The notes under the pieces are model-generated. The model was not told the DNA's origin, did not search any database, and saw only the letters and a program-made list of their open reading frames with translations. This document shows, piece by piece, positions 36,231 through 51,200 of a stretch of 64,000 bases of DNA; position 1 is the stretch's first letter, and each line of letters begins with the position of its first letter. The translations under genes and the position numbers were made by a program. This DNA is from Diorhabda sublineata (lineage: Eukaryota; Arthropoda; Insecta; Coleoptera; Chrysomelidae): the NCBI RefSeq assembly GCF_026230105.1, contig NC_079474.1, forward strand, positions 30,270,294 through 30,334,293, written 5' to 3'.

Positions 36231-39200
36231 ATGGAGGAGCTTAGTTTTTTAACAATTTATTACATTATTTCTCTTTTTAATCAAATCGAAGCCAATGTTC
36301 TAGTGGATGTGTCAAATCCAGAAATTATAGAAGATGTTATTCAAAATTATATTCCTACATTACGTTCTAATTCAGAAATTTGTAGAAATCAAAGTATATT
36401 ATACGCCGAAAATCTGAGAAAATATACAAGATGGGCAGCAGAAAGTAAGTCTATGTATTTCATAATAAAACTGTTTTATTATTTAAAATGAAATTAGTAA
36501 GTCCAAGTTTCTAATGTTATATGTTAACTTTATCCCTTTGGTCTCACATACTAAGTAAAATAATTTATGGAAATTACGTCTTATAGCTTGATGTATTAAG
36601 ACAAGTTAGGAAATCTATCAAAGATAATAATATTGTGAAATTGGATACTGTTTACAAGTTCTACGAGACATTTAGCAGTGGAAAAGAGTTAATTAAGGAC
36701 GGTACTTAAAAATAAACGGAACTTGTTTATTTAAACAGGCGATTAGACTAATTGAGAGCATCTTGAAGCATGTGTAATTAATTTGACAGGGGATCTGCAA
36801 ATTAAATAAGTAACCACTGAGTATGTTTGAAGACATCAGACAAGAGGTCTGCGATCTGCAGCTCATGATAAAACATATTTTAAGTAACCAGTTTCTCAAT
36901 AGATTTTATTTTCATAGGTTTCATAGGTAAGTTTATCTTTCAGCAAAATGCATTCTAAATCTATCTCACTGAAATAGCTGTCGTCTAGAGTCTGGCTGTC
37001 TTGTCAATCAGTCATTCTCCGATAGCGTTATCTTTAAATTGCGTGTTAATTTGATCACTTAACGATTTTCATTGTCTATTCGCCTATTGTTAAAAAATAG
37101 CCCAACGGCCATAACGATATCAGAAGGGAGTGTTTTTACAGATGTGCATGAACATTTGACCATGAGAAAGCTTTTGTCAAAGGGAATGTCACGTTTACTC
37201 ACAGTAATCAAAACGATCATCATCAAAGTGGACTCCAGCCGCTGAACCATGTCCAAAGCATTCAAAGGCATAACAGTCAGCTGGGAAGGTTATGGCTTCA
37301 GTATTTCGGGATGCGTATGGAATATTGTTCATCGACAGTCTCTCCATAAGGAAGATACAGTCAATAGCATACACAATCATAAAGTTGTTGGGATCGTTTA
37401 AATGCAAAAATCAAGGAAAAACGGCCTCATATGTTGAAGAAAAAACCACTATTTCACCAAGACAATGCACTGAATCACAAGTCGATGGTAACGATAGTTG
37501 AATTGCACAAATTACACTTCGAATTTTTCCTCATCCTCCTTATACTCCAGATCTGGCTCCCAGAGACTACTGGCTATTCGCTGATTTCAAAAAATGCTAA
37601 CCGGTAAGAAATTCAGCTCGAACAAAGAAGCAATTGCTAAAACTGAGCCTATATTGAGACAAAAGACAAATCCAAGCACGAAAAAACACACAATTTGAAG
37701 GAGAATGAATATCCCTTTGCGATGAGGTACGTACTGGTAGGCCCTCTAGTTTAGTAGCTGTTGGAAACGTTGAAAAAGTGAAGCATGTGGTCAATCAAGA
37801 TTGAAGATGAACTTTGAAGAAGAAGATTGAAGATTAAGACAACTCTTGGATCTGGATTCGCAACAGTAAAGTTTAAATGATTATTTTTACGTGAAAAACG
37901 TTACCCTTTGGGTGCCACATCAACTATTTCCGAAAAAGAGAATGATAATCGCACGTGAAGCATCTCAAAATGTTTGTTTCAAGTTCTTGAACTATGTATC
38001 ATCACACAATGGCCTGTACGTTGAGTTGTTGAGCTGTATTAACGAGTTGAAAGATTAGTCGTAAAACGAATTGTTCTTTTCTAGGACCAGATAAATAATA
38101 TTTATTTACGTGTTCTAGTATTTAACTAATAATATTATTTATTTTATATCAGATGATATTTAATTTTTTATTCGATCAATTCCCGTCGTTCTTTGGTTAT
38201 AATTGAATTATCCACGGTTTCCTCAGAGGTAATTGATATCCCATCGATCAATGAGTCTACGATGACTAACAGGGGTCAACGCAAATCTTTTTTTTTTTCT
38301 CTGAAAATACCTTCTTTTGAACAACAGTTGTCTAATTTCAATTTTATTTCATCTAATAGTTTATTGATTGATCACGAAAATATCATAAGGAATTGTTACA
38401 ATTATTTTAGCCATATAAATATTCAAGCATGAAAAGTTTCTTACCAAAAACGACAACTTATAATTCATAGGATTCTTTCAATAAGTTTAAGAAAGATTAA
38501 AAGAATTGTTCGCATCAATAACAACATGCTCAAGATGTTCATTGTCTTTAGAGTGATGATTTATGCAATGATAATAATCTCTTGTGATGAATCATCTCAT
38601 ATTGCAGCTTGTTGTGAAAGCCATCAGTTATTTATTAACTTGGTGTCGTTGTAAGGGCATATACCCGTAAAATGTCAAGTTTAACCGATTTTGTATCTGG
38701 TTTTATTGATATTATTCAACTCGCAATCCATGAAATTGATGAACAGTGTCGGGACGACAAAAGCGACACCAGCAAAGTTCAGTTCACCATGTCCAGAAGA
38801 GTGAACGGTGTTTCCTTTCAATGTTACAAAATGACCGTCTCCTTTCCAGTCGTCTCAATATCCTGACGTTGTATTCTCTCATTTCCTTCACTATTTCATC
38901 CAGTTTACTTGGATGTCCCAAGTACCTAGTTGGATAGTTCGATGAGGCGTGGACTGTTTGATATTAGGAATGTAGATTTTTTATAGATAAATAATATGAT
39001 AGTAACAAAAATAAAAGACTTATCAAAAAAATTGTTTTCTAACACTTTTTTATCCCTAATTCACAGTGTTTGATTCTACAACGAAATTTCCAAATGGTAT
39101 ACTTGAGGGATCAAATTACGATTTTGGTAATTTTGATGAATGCATTAGAACAGAGGTTTCATACGAGAATTATAATTTTACTGGAAAGTACTGCTTGGCG

Positions 39201-42200
39201 AAATACACTATAGAGCCTTCAAAATACTTTCTCGAAGAATATATGTCCAATGGAACAAGTTCTCTTAGTGATTTTACGAACAGTTCAATATGGATGAAAA
39301 TTATTGTAAGTATTATCAGTTATTGCTTCATAGTGACTCACAGCTGATTTATGTACATAAATGTATGAGGGGCCGATAAGAACGAAATACGTTCTGAAAT
39401 AGGAAAATGAGAGTAATATTATACAATTTGGTTCTTAAGTGGCGTTAAAAATAAACTTCAAAAAGAATCAATATCGTTGCCTACAGATGGAAAGTGATGA
39501 GAAAGTATCGTTAACTCACTAGTAGGATTGATTAATTTGTGTCTGTCTTCTTGAGTTCTGAATTATGTCGTAAATTCTCAATTGGGCATTATTTTATCAC
39601 CCAACTCCTGTTTTCCTGAAACCTACTCTACTTATTTAATCCTCATCCTTTACCAGAATCTTTTTCTCAAAATTCTATCAATTTTCTTCGGTCTCTTGTT
39701 TATGGTAGTACCTCATGTAGTTTCTTTCTTTTGTTTCTCAGTCACTTCGTTAATTTCGTCAATCCAGATCTGCCTTGGTTTTCGTCTACTTCTCGCTCTT
39801 ACTTTTCTGGCTTCTAATATTCTTCTTGTAATAGTTTCCTCACTCATCTTTTCCACATCTCGCAATCATCTTAGTTCTGCAGGTTTTGTATTTAATATTT
39901 GCGCGTATGCTTCATTTTTGATTTTTTGATTTTTCGAAGAAATCTCACATCTATAGTTTGGACCTTTTTCCCGTGTCTTTCGGTCGTTGTCCATGTTTTT
40001 GAACCATATATTGTATGTGTATAACCACCATTTTGTAAATTTCTACTCATATATCCTTAGGTTTTACATTGTTTCCTAGACAAGATGTTTATATCGCGTT
40101 GGATAGTTTTCCTATGTTTGCTGTTTTTTTTATCCAATTTTTTGTCTCCTGCGTACTGAGTTCAATTTTTGATGCTAATTTTCAAAAATTTCAAATAAAA
40201 ATTGGTCAATGTTTGACAGTAGAAAAAGCATATTTCTCTATTCTTAATCATTTGTATTTATTCAATTTCCAGAATTCTATAGAAGATCCTATAAAGAACC
40301 CTCGAAATATATTACGGTTTGCTTTTTGTATGCCTTCCAGTTGCACCAATTCGGATTTACAGGAAACTCTACAGGAAGTTATTGAAAACTTAAATGAACA
40401 AGTTGGTTTCAGGGTAACTGTAGAAATTGATCAACTTAGTTGTCAAGTTCAAGCTCAAAGCTCTCGACTGGACTACGGCGATCTAATATTTATGTGAGTT
40501 TTTAAATAAATCTTAAAGTTTTCTAAATATGAAAGTGAATAATATAATATGTATATACTGCTAGCATTTGGATATAAACTTGGAAAACTCGTCTAGCATT
40601 AAATTTTCCATTACTTACAACAATTTTTCATTATAAAATTCGAGCTTAATTTGAAACTATTATAAGTAACACATATGACAACTGAATCAAAACGCACACG
40701 ACCGAGATTTCAACTTTCGTCCCGTGTAGTGCACACGATTTTTCTTCATACCTCGATCGAAGCTATGTACTTTTTTGCAGGGACAGAAGTTAAACATTTA
40801 CTTTTGCCTCGGGAATTATGACGCGCAGGGCCGAAAATTCAACATTTGGTACATGCAGGGTAATGCGCGGGAATATTTTATTATTGGGAGTAAATGTTGA
40901 CATTTAGCCCTAGAGCTTTAGCTACTAAAGACGAAAGTACGTACTTTCGTCCGAGGTATGGAGAAAAAGTTACTTATGTTATTCTTCTTATTCCTCTCTT
41001 TCCCATGATTAATATATCTGAACAGAGATTCCCAGATAATCAACCACTCTATTAAATCCCCATTAAATGAAAACAAATAAAACTGATTTCTTCATCTGAA
41101 GTTACAGAAAAGGGTTGGAGGAGAATCTTTTTCTTTTACAATCGGAAAAATGTACATCTTTTTTCCGGATATTTTACTGAAGGTTTTCTATTTATCCAGT
41201 AACAAAATTTGAGAGGAAAAATGATAGCCAGCTCACCAGTTCTTTCAGTTTTTAATTTTGCGATCACAATAAAATTTTAGTTCCTCTCTATTTATTTTTT
41301 ATGAACCTTATAAGTTCTAGTTTATAAAATTTTCGAGTTGTTTTCCATCTGTGGCCATGCCAGATCATGCTACCTATCACGAACTCGAATTTACACTACG
41401 GTACCTAAACGGAATTTTAGAATACATTTTAAAATAAGATAATTGAAACTGAATAATAATACGTTCAATTATAGAATTACCAGCATACCTACATATATCA
41501 AAGGTGAAGCGATTCACAAGTCTAGTTAGACTAGAAAAAAACATCGATACATTGAATTTTCACGGAGCCCATGGGAGCTTCTCAGGGAAACCCTGGGTTC
41601 CGCGGAACCGCTGCCTTAGGTGACTTATTTAATTCAAAATATGATGCAATTTCAATTTTTTAGAATAATATCCATTATTGCTTTATGTTTTGTGATCACT
41701 GGTTCATGCTATTACCATTTTTCAAATAGAAGACAATCTGCAGATAGTTCTGGTAAGTTAATTCTATTTTATAAAAATATTCAGAAATAAATAAATACAT
41801 TTTTGTGATTTGAAACTTATTACTTTTCAATATTTTTTGTTACCTTACACCTTTTATTGAGTTTTTAGAAAAATATCCATATTTTTATTGCTAATTTCCA
41901 TCTCATCAATATGTTTCAAATTCATCGTTGTTTGGTACCTATAAAAAATAGTAATTAACTCAATTCGTACATAATTACATTACAATTTTGAGATTTTTAA
42001 ATTTGAGCTAACTCTACTAAAAGAGTAATCCGTTGTAATGACTGTTGGCTTGTAGCAACTATGGGCAATAAAAAACAAATCACACCAAAGTGACAATGAA
42101 CTTACTTCAAGAACCGAGGTCAACTATCAACTAAGAGGTCAATGTGTGTTTAACTTTTTGAATGGAATACAGGTTTCTGAATTACGAGTGTTTTCAGTTT

Positions 42201-45200
42201 CTAACCTATCAGCTTATCAGCTATGCCAAAAATGTTGATTTCTTAGTGAATTTTGAGTAAAGTGAGGTTAATATCTTTTTTATTGAAATTGGTTTTAAAT
42301 AATTTTATTATATACCAATTTTAGTTTACAGGTAACTTTGTTCACTAACTTATAGTATCGGGTGTTGTATACAATTAAACATTATCACCTATTACAATAT
42401 AGTGAGTAATTAGGGTGGAAGAATCATATAGAAGAAAGTTGAAGCGAAGTATCTTGTTTTTGTCATGGTCATTCAATTCTGTTGTTGATATGAAGACTTC
42501 GATGCGACCCTAACAGTAACCCGCATTAAAATTGGACCGCAGGACTCAACTCGTTTACAATCGAAGGCTTTTGCAAGAAAAAGTTTGTCGCCAAGTGCAA
42601 TGGTTATATTTTAAAGTTATCCAGACAACTTAATATATTCAATTTCGATGTTCGATTTGATTTATTTTTTCAAAGATTTTAGGTTGTTTTGTGACATTCA
42701 TTTGACAGTGATGTCGTAATGTCTGTTTTTTCCAATTAATCGACAATCAATTTACCATACACAGATGTATGTAATTATTTGAACTTGGTAGTAAATTTGG
42801 CGAGATAATCATTTATTTCCAATTTCCTGCACGAACAAATCTCAAGGAATGCGAAACAAGTTTGATGACGTGACAAATAACTTTGAATGGTAATTACAAA
42901 GTGAAAGTTTGACTTTGGAAGTTAATTCGAAAATATTTGAAATCGGCTGAAACTTTCGAATAAGACGTTAGTTCAATATTTGCAAATTACTAACAATCTG
43001 CTCCACTGACTTTCTCATTAAAAAGATGTCGTGTGATCGTAAACTTCAAAAGATCACTTGAGGTTTGGAATAAACGTCTTCTAATTTAATATATTGTATG
43101 ATTCCACATTAGTTTTTCGTTACATTAGATGATTAATCAATATCGTTTATTTCATTTCGTTGGTGTGAATTTATAAAGGTCTAAAATTGAAGTAAAAAAC
43201 AAAATCAATATAAAAATCACGAAAATAATAATTTGTAAACTGTTTCACTATACACCTATTCTATCTTTGAGTACCATGTTAAATAGTTTCCAAATATGGA
43301 AGACATCAAATACCGTCGACTCTAACGTAGTTCCTATTCAAAGCATCCTTGGTAATCATCTGAATTTAGAACCACTGTTACAGCTTCTTTAACTTTGTGT
43401 TACCATGATAACTAATTTTGAGGTGTCATTTTTATCTTGGAATACCAAAAACTATAGCATAATTAATAAGGAATGTAGAGGTGCGTTGTTGTGATGCAAA
43501 TTACCTTCAGTCTTCTTGGCAACTGTACGAACGGCAACAGAAACTTTTTCGCGTGTATCGTTCTCTACTGATTTACCGTCTCTACGAACTACTTCGACCA
43601 TTCAAACGCGTGCGGTTTTGTCGCAAGCTTGTCTTACATTTCCAAGATATTTTTGTCATCACTAAAAATTGAATAACAACAAAGTCACAGAGTTTAAGCA
43701 CACAACTAAGTCATGCTATAGGAATAAAACTGGAAGAGAGGCAGGCAGACGCAGACGAAGTGAAGCAATGTTGCTATTTTTCGAGTTGCCACACGCTTCG
43801 TACTTGAAAATACGAACGCTGAAAATATTTCCCGAGGATAATGTCAAACTGATGGAATATTCTCGATGGAAAATCAAAACGAAAACCAAGAAAAAAGAAA
43901 GCTAGACTGAGATATTAATTAAATTCACTTGATGGGAATGGTAATTTATTACACTGGGGTATTTTAGTTATTAACGTAGATTAAACGAAATGTCAGAGAA
44001 TGTCTGAGATGGATCATTTTCTATACATGAATTCATTTTGCGACTGAGACAATCGAGAGTATGAATTGTCGCTACGTAGTAATTTCAAATTTTCCTTCTC
44101 GATTTGATCAAGCGAATATTTAATAGATAGTCAAAATAGTCTATATTAGATGTAACAGACAAAATTTATGTTTACAGAATAACACAGAAGTTTCTGCATG
44201 CATAGAATATCGATTTAATAAGAGCTGGAGGTTATACTACTAGAATGAATTAGAAAGAATAACTATAATAGTTACTAGCAGACCGGGCCACGCGTTGCTG
44301 TGGCTGAGTGATTTAAAAAGGATTTGAAAGACAAAATTTAACACATGAATTAACATTTTTATAAAAGGTCTAAGAAATGACCTTTTGATATATTAATGCA
44401 TCTAAATGTTCTTGATTTTAGGTCTCTTCTGTTTCAAAATTAGTTTTTTTTGATAGTTTTTAAAAGCAAGATAAATTTTGACATTTCGACTTTTCTTCAA
44501 GTCTTTATCAAAATATGATATTGACACTGACAGTTTGCTTATTTATATTGATCTACAGATCACCTACATCGTGAATATCAAAATAAGGATAAAATCAACT
44601 TAGAACTTTGTTCCAATAAGAAAAATTAATTTTTCCTTGGTTTCAACATCTCATAATATATTAAATTTATTAGAATTTAGAAAATAGAGCTACAAATTTT
44701 ACTTTAAATTATTTAGATCTTTTTTATCATTTATAGCTTTTTCGTTCTTATGAATGTGAACCATTTCTAAAAATTCTCTTTTTTGTGTATTAGACTCCGT
44801 TTCCAGAATTTTTGAATCTTTATAATTGAATTCATGATTTTTTTGATATTTCATGGTTCGTTAATGCGGTTCTATTTTTTTATCGTATTGATGACCTCTT
44901 AGTCTATTTCTAAATACTGAAATGTTTGCCCTAGGTTTACAGTGTCACAATTAGTACAAGGCACTTGATATATACTACTACTTCTTTTGTGTTTTGGTGT
45001 TTTAGATTTTAATTTAGTGAAATATTTGGATAATGTATTATGTCCTCTATGACTTATACTAATATCATATTTATTGAAATAATTGTTGAGAAAGTCCTTG
45101 TTCATATGGTAAGGAAAAATGTTTTTTCTACGACCGTGCTTTTTAACATACTTTCCCGCACGCATTTTAGTTTTGAAAGTAAAATTATGCAAATTTTGAC

Positions 45201-48200
45201 CTTATTAGATAGTTTTCTTTTTCTGAGATTATAACTATTGTTACTACAGGTAAATAAATATTTACGAAATAGTCCATCAAATAAAATTCAAACCTTTTCT
45301 AGCTTTTTGTAGCATTTTTAATTTTTTGAAAATATAAAATACAGATATTTTTTATATAACCATGTAATTGTTACTAAAACGTCAAAGTTGTTCAAAACGT
45401 CTTGGAAGTAACCGAATAAGTGCAATCTTCTTCTGAATTAAACCACATTAAACTGAATCCTATACAATAATATTAATGGATTCATCCGACGAAGAACTTC
45501 CCGCAGCTATTTTGAAGACTGCAAATGAAGCTAATTCCGAGCTGTTTCCTGCCAAATGACAAAACCGTTGCCGTAACCGTCATCGTCATCTCTGCGACCT
45601 GCATCTGATGCCATCCTCATCGACGTCATCTACCTTCCAGTTGAAACCAAATAACTCCACTGGACCGGCAATTCTTACTAGTCTACAGAATACAACAAAT
45701 TGTGTTTTCAATATTAATATTTATAATAATTAGTAGTTTTTAGTTAATGTTTTGTATATTATTATGTTTGTTGGAATAAAATAATTTTAGAAAAATGGGT
45801 TGGTATACTTTTTTGTATATACGGTCGTAGAAAAAATAATGTTCCTAACTCATGCGTAAAGTGTCTTTCCTGCACTTGACCGCTTGCCCGAACTCCGCTC
45901 CGCGTCGTTCGGCACTTGTTAGGAAAATAACTATTATAGTTTGATGTTTCGTTTCAGTTTTGGTTTTAAATTGGTTGTAGTATCTATTTATCCTTTTCTT
46001 GAATGAGTTATTCATCATTTTTTCCGGATAATGATTCTCTTTCAATGCCGTTTTTGCTTTTTGAATAGTTAAGCATCTAAATTCAGGATCTGATAGTTGG
46101 TTAGATCTATCAGCCAAACTAATTATTACTGATCTTTTTTGTGACATAGGATAATACAAATTCAAGTTTAAATATCTTAAGGAACAAATTGGTTTCGTAT
46201 ATCATCCTGTTCTTATATTATTGTTAATTTTATATAATGTGACATCATCAATTGATTCTATTATTTTGCTCAACCTGGATTGTGAAACTTCATGATTTGA
46301 GAATTTTTTACTTATGTTTTCAATTTTATTCTTTGGTACAGCACTAATGCAATCATTTACATATCGGAAAAAGAATGGAATATTTATATCAAGTTTGCTT
46401 AGGACCGTTTCCTCAAGATCTTCCATTACCAATTGTGCTATAACACTTGAAATGGAAGCTACCATAGCACAACCATCAATTTGTTTGTATATTTCATTTT
46501 CATATTTGAAATATGTTGTTCTAAGTGTGAGTTCTATAGCTTTTATAAATTCGTTTTGAGGTATTTCTGTATATTTAATTTTGTCCCATTTTTTTATTAA
46601 TATATTTTTCACAATGCTAATAGGAATATTTGTATATAAAGAAACCACATCTAACGAAATAAATACACAATCATTAGGAACTTTGATACTTTTAATTTTT
46701 TCTTTGAAATCCCATGTGTTTTTGATATAGTGTTTGTTTTGATATGAAATTATTTTCAAAATATTTTTATAATAATTAGATAATGGGATGAGAGGAGTTT
46801 GTATACTTGAAATAATCGGTCGAAGGGGCATGTCAGGTTTGTGGAGTTTTGGTAAACCCTATATTTTAGGGGGTAAGGCATTGTGAATTTTAATTTTTTT
46901 TGCATCTGATGGCCAAATAAAAAGTTGTTCTCCCCAAGATCGGATTAGATCATTATTTTGTTTTTGATAAGAATTCGTAGGGTCTTGTTTAATTTTTTTG
47001 TAAGTTGTCTTATCGTTTAATAATTTCATCATGTTATTATTATAATCTTCCGATTTCATGATAACAGTCTTATTAGATTTATCTGCTTTCAAAATTTTTA
47101 GATTTCTATTTTTATTTATGAATTCTTTGGTTTTAGTTATATTTTGAGGTTTGATATTGTTTTGACAAAGAATTACAAAAGCTTTCAATCTTTTTTTTCA
47201 TAAGAATCATCACCTTGATGAAATTTGTATATTTTATAAATTTCTGTATTTAAAGTCCAGTATTCCGCCTTCATACTTTCCATACTATGCTTATGAAACT
47301 TTTTACGGACGTATTAAAGTTAATTTCCTCTATCCAAAGTTTTCACTACCTCACTGAATAGGTAATAGAAGAAGTATGTTTTTTTTGGCTTAAAAATGGG
47401 TTCTTTATCACGTTAAGTTTATCGATAGTTTCTGGCATTCATTTAGCTTCTCGACGAAGTTGCTTTCCTCTAATATCCTAAATAAAGCACGACTATATAT
47501 CCATATATAACCATATTAACCATATAATCATATTAATATTCAACTTTGAGTTTGGTTGGATAGGCAATTTGGATTCATGCTTTGGATTCAGATATCGTGT
47601 TCAATGCTTTTTTTCATTTAGAGCAAACAACTTTTGCACAGATGTTTCATCACATTCATTATCACGTGTAAACAATTACTATTAAAATATAAAAAGACTG
47701 AATGAAGTCTTCATTTTGTACAACACGACATTTTGTAAACTGTAACCTTTAGCGTCTACTACAAAAAGTATAAATCATCAAAATTATTATTAGACTCATC
47801 CAAATCACGAGAAAATCAAAATCTAGTCCAGAACATTTTTCTTTTGTTCTACAACCCAATACAAGATTTCCAGCACAAGCTTCCTAGTCAAAGAGTTTGT
47901 GTTTTGGTTTTATAAAGGAAAAGAAATCACTGTTAGATTTACACTATCTTTCTGATGTTTCAATGGGCTTAGAAACAACGTAATCTGTACCCTTAGAAAG
48001 GAGAAAATCTATTATTTATGGTACTTTGTTAGTTTTAGTTAATATTTGAATTACTTGTAAATTTTATTCGATCAACAGATTATTAAAACTTGAAAATAAA
48101 AGTATAATATTTAATAAATAAAATTTATTAAAAAGTCTGTTTATTTATGTATATGCTACTGTTAATTTTCAAATCACTGAAACATATAATGCATAAAGTT

Positions 48201-51200
48201 CATCCTTAAAACAGTGTGCTTCATTTAGATTTAAACTTTCATTGGAATTGTGAAAGTATTTAACTAATTTACCTAATATAAAATACCAATATATCTACTT
48301 TGGGACAAAATTTTCAATATTTATTCTTATTTTTAATTTTATTCTTCGATTCTTGAGGTTTTAATGGGGGTGAAAGTTGCTAGGTCAAGAGATTCAAAAC
48401 TTTTTTTATGGGCATCCATTGCATGACATATTTATGAAAATTAGGTTCTTAAATTGATAACTCTTAAATAATTTCCACTGTTTGTTATGATTCGATATGT
48501 ATCGCAAACTAGTCGTTGCCTTTTACAGTTTATTATCTAGTGGGATTATTTATTATTAAAGTGAGAAATCTAATATTGTAAGTTCTGGAGATGTGTGTGA
48601 CAATCCATGAAAAAAAAGGATCAATCATTTCTTCGTATCCATTATCAGTGGAAATCATCAATAAAGAAGTCTAAAATTGTTATCTCTGGAGATCTGAGTG
48701 GCCAATTTATAGCAAAAGGATCAATAATTTTCCTGTTTTCTTGCTAGTGGTAGCGGTAATTTCGCAGTTTATTTTGCCGTGGAGATCTGAGTGACCAATT
48801 TATAGCAAAAGAATCAATAATTTTTATAGTTAGTTCGTAGCCGTAGAATTTTGCTAATATTGGCTTTTACAGTCTATATTATAACGGGGATGGATGGCTG
48901 TCCTAGAAAAAGTATTGAGCTCTGGAGAACAACAATTTTGTAGTGAAGAAGGGTTCTTGGGTTAACATCAATTTCTTTAAAAAAAACTCTGTAGTTTCCA
49001 TTCAAATAAATGTAGAAATTTCGGTTTAAAAAGTTTAAGTGTTTCTCGAAATACCTTGAAAATATATTTACACAGGTAAAAGAATGACTTTTTTCTCTAC
49101 CAGTAGTATCTCAAGAATAATAATATTATTAATGTGTGTTGCTAATATAATTGTGTATATGTGAATGCAAATTTGAATAATACCGTATCATGCTTCATAG
49201 ATTGTTACTATATATTTTTTGTTTAAATATGTGGCGTTTAAAAGATATTGTTAAATTATTAATAATTGTATAAGAATATCATTATTATGTACTAGTATAG
49301 ATACAAAATTTCAGTTATTCTCGAATTTTACCATAAGATAATCTTTGGATTTGCTCTAAACTAAAGTCGCTAAGATAGGATTCAGGAATATCCTGCGACA
49401 TCATCATATATTTTAGCACATTTCTAATTTCAGGTATAATACAAGATATACTGCTATGCTTTGCTGTTCAAAAGAATATAAAATCATTAACATCAGTGGG
49501 GAATGATTTGGATGGTCTAAATTGCACCGCTGGAATGAAAGTATATTCAATGATTCTCATAATAGTTTTACACAGAAATATGTTCGATTTTGGTTCAGCT
49601 CTAAGTAACTCGACATACGTAGAAAAGGTAATTTTTTAGAGTTAAGAATAAAATTTGCAGAATTGAGTTTGGAAATAGTTTTCCTTCTATATCTTCCGTC
49701 CATTTTTCTCACAAAATAATATCCTCAAACGTTTGCTTGGTTATACTTTTGTAACTTTGTTGACTTGTAATTAATTCCCATTCAATTTATAAAATGTTTT
49801 TTGGAAATTGCAAGCATGTCTTTTTCCCTTGAAGAATTCTTAATGAACTATCCTAGTTATCATTTTCTTAAGGTACATTTTATGTATTCATTTTCATTTT
49901 ACGAGATTATATCTTTTTGCTTTACCTCTGAACCAAAATCAAATTTGAATTTAAAACAGACACGTCAGATGAAAAGAGATGCTCCCACTCTCACAGAGAT
50001 TTTTTGGATATATTAGGGAATTCTACGTTATCATAATATATAGTCAGAAGGTTGTGGCGTGAATTCAAATGTGTTAATTTCAATCTAGACATTTCACGAG
50101 GTTCCCTGAGGAAACGCCTTTCGGTAGCTCCTTTACGAGTTGATTTGAACCAGAAGAAGGTGGGGTACAGACAATCATCCATGTCGAGCACCTGCAATAG
50201 GTACCACATACCCAAATATTAAGTCCATGATACACTGCAATATCGCCCTCATTTTAGAAGTAATTATTTTGAATTTTGTAATTTTTTGCAGGACCACGAC
50301 ATCCCAAGTTTCTATTCCTCATCCTTTTTTTCTAAAGACATTATTTTGATCCAAATAACCAAATACTTGGTTTCTTCACTTTCTAATATAGTAATATGGA
50401 ATACTTTTAATTTTATTTCTCTTCGAAAACATGAAGTCATTTCAAAAGTTTTTTTCAGATTTATACAAATTTTGCTATAACTTTTATTTTAAATGGACCT
50501 ATACTGGTGGATACATTTTTTACAGTCTCTGGATTTTTAGCAACTTATTTAGTTTTGCATCATTATCAAACAGCAAAGAGAATTTGCATACCGCAAATAT
50601 ATATTCATAGGTATTTAAGGTTAGTAGATTGAAATAAAAAATATATATTTCCTTTGGATAGACATTGAAATGTAATTCTTATTTCCATGTCATAAATTTC
50701 GTATAGAAAATAAGGAACTTCGCTCGTTTATCAAGATTAAAACGATGTTCATAAACTCTTTCGACCAAATGCTGTGCTGTTAGGTCAACAAACTGTTTCA
50801 ACCATATGTATCAAGACATACCAAGGATCTAAAATCTTTTCCATCCTCAAATACAAGACATATCTAGGATCTACAAACTGTTTCGTCCTCAATTACAAGA
50901 CATACCTAGGATTTACAAACTGTTTTATCCCCAATTATAAAACATACCAAGTATATATAAACTGTTTTATCCACAATTAGAAGACAAGACATACCTAGGA
51001 TCATCTTGAATCTATACTATTACGCCAAATAGGTGGATTGATACTTGCAAACGATAAAAAATTCTTCATTCAAGATTTCAGTCTGGCTTGATTGAAGACT
51101 CATAACATAATGTTAATTTTGAAAAATTGTGTATCTGGACATTTTCAATGAAGCATTCATCATAAAAAGAAATATACACATGTTCATGAAGAAAATGATG

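Noticed and set aside
35346..37860. One mariner split by the first exon of the NRF-6-like gene
   Set aside because: The 5' and 3' halves are separated by a functional exon, and their overlapping portions differ, so they are two insertions.
43481..43905. Two adjacent GC-richer frames, the second very basic
   Set aside because: No start context, family similarity or splice links to the NRF-6-like gene; kept only as a compositional note.
50000..50215. Minus-strand frame with many charged residues in intron 5 of the NRF-6-like gene
   Set aside because: Plausible composition but no recognisable family and no flanking signals; not strong enough to list as a gene.
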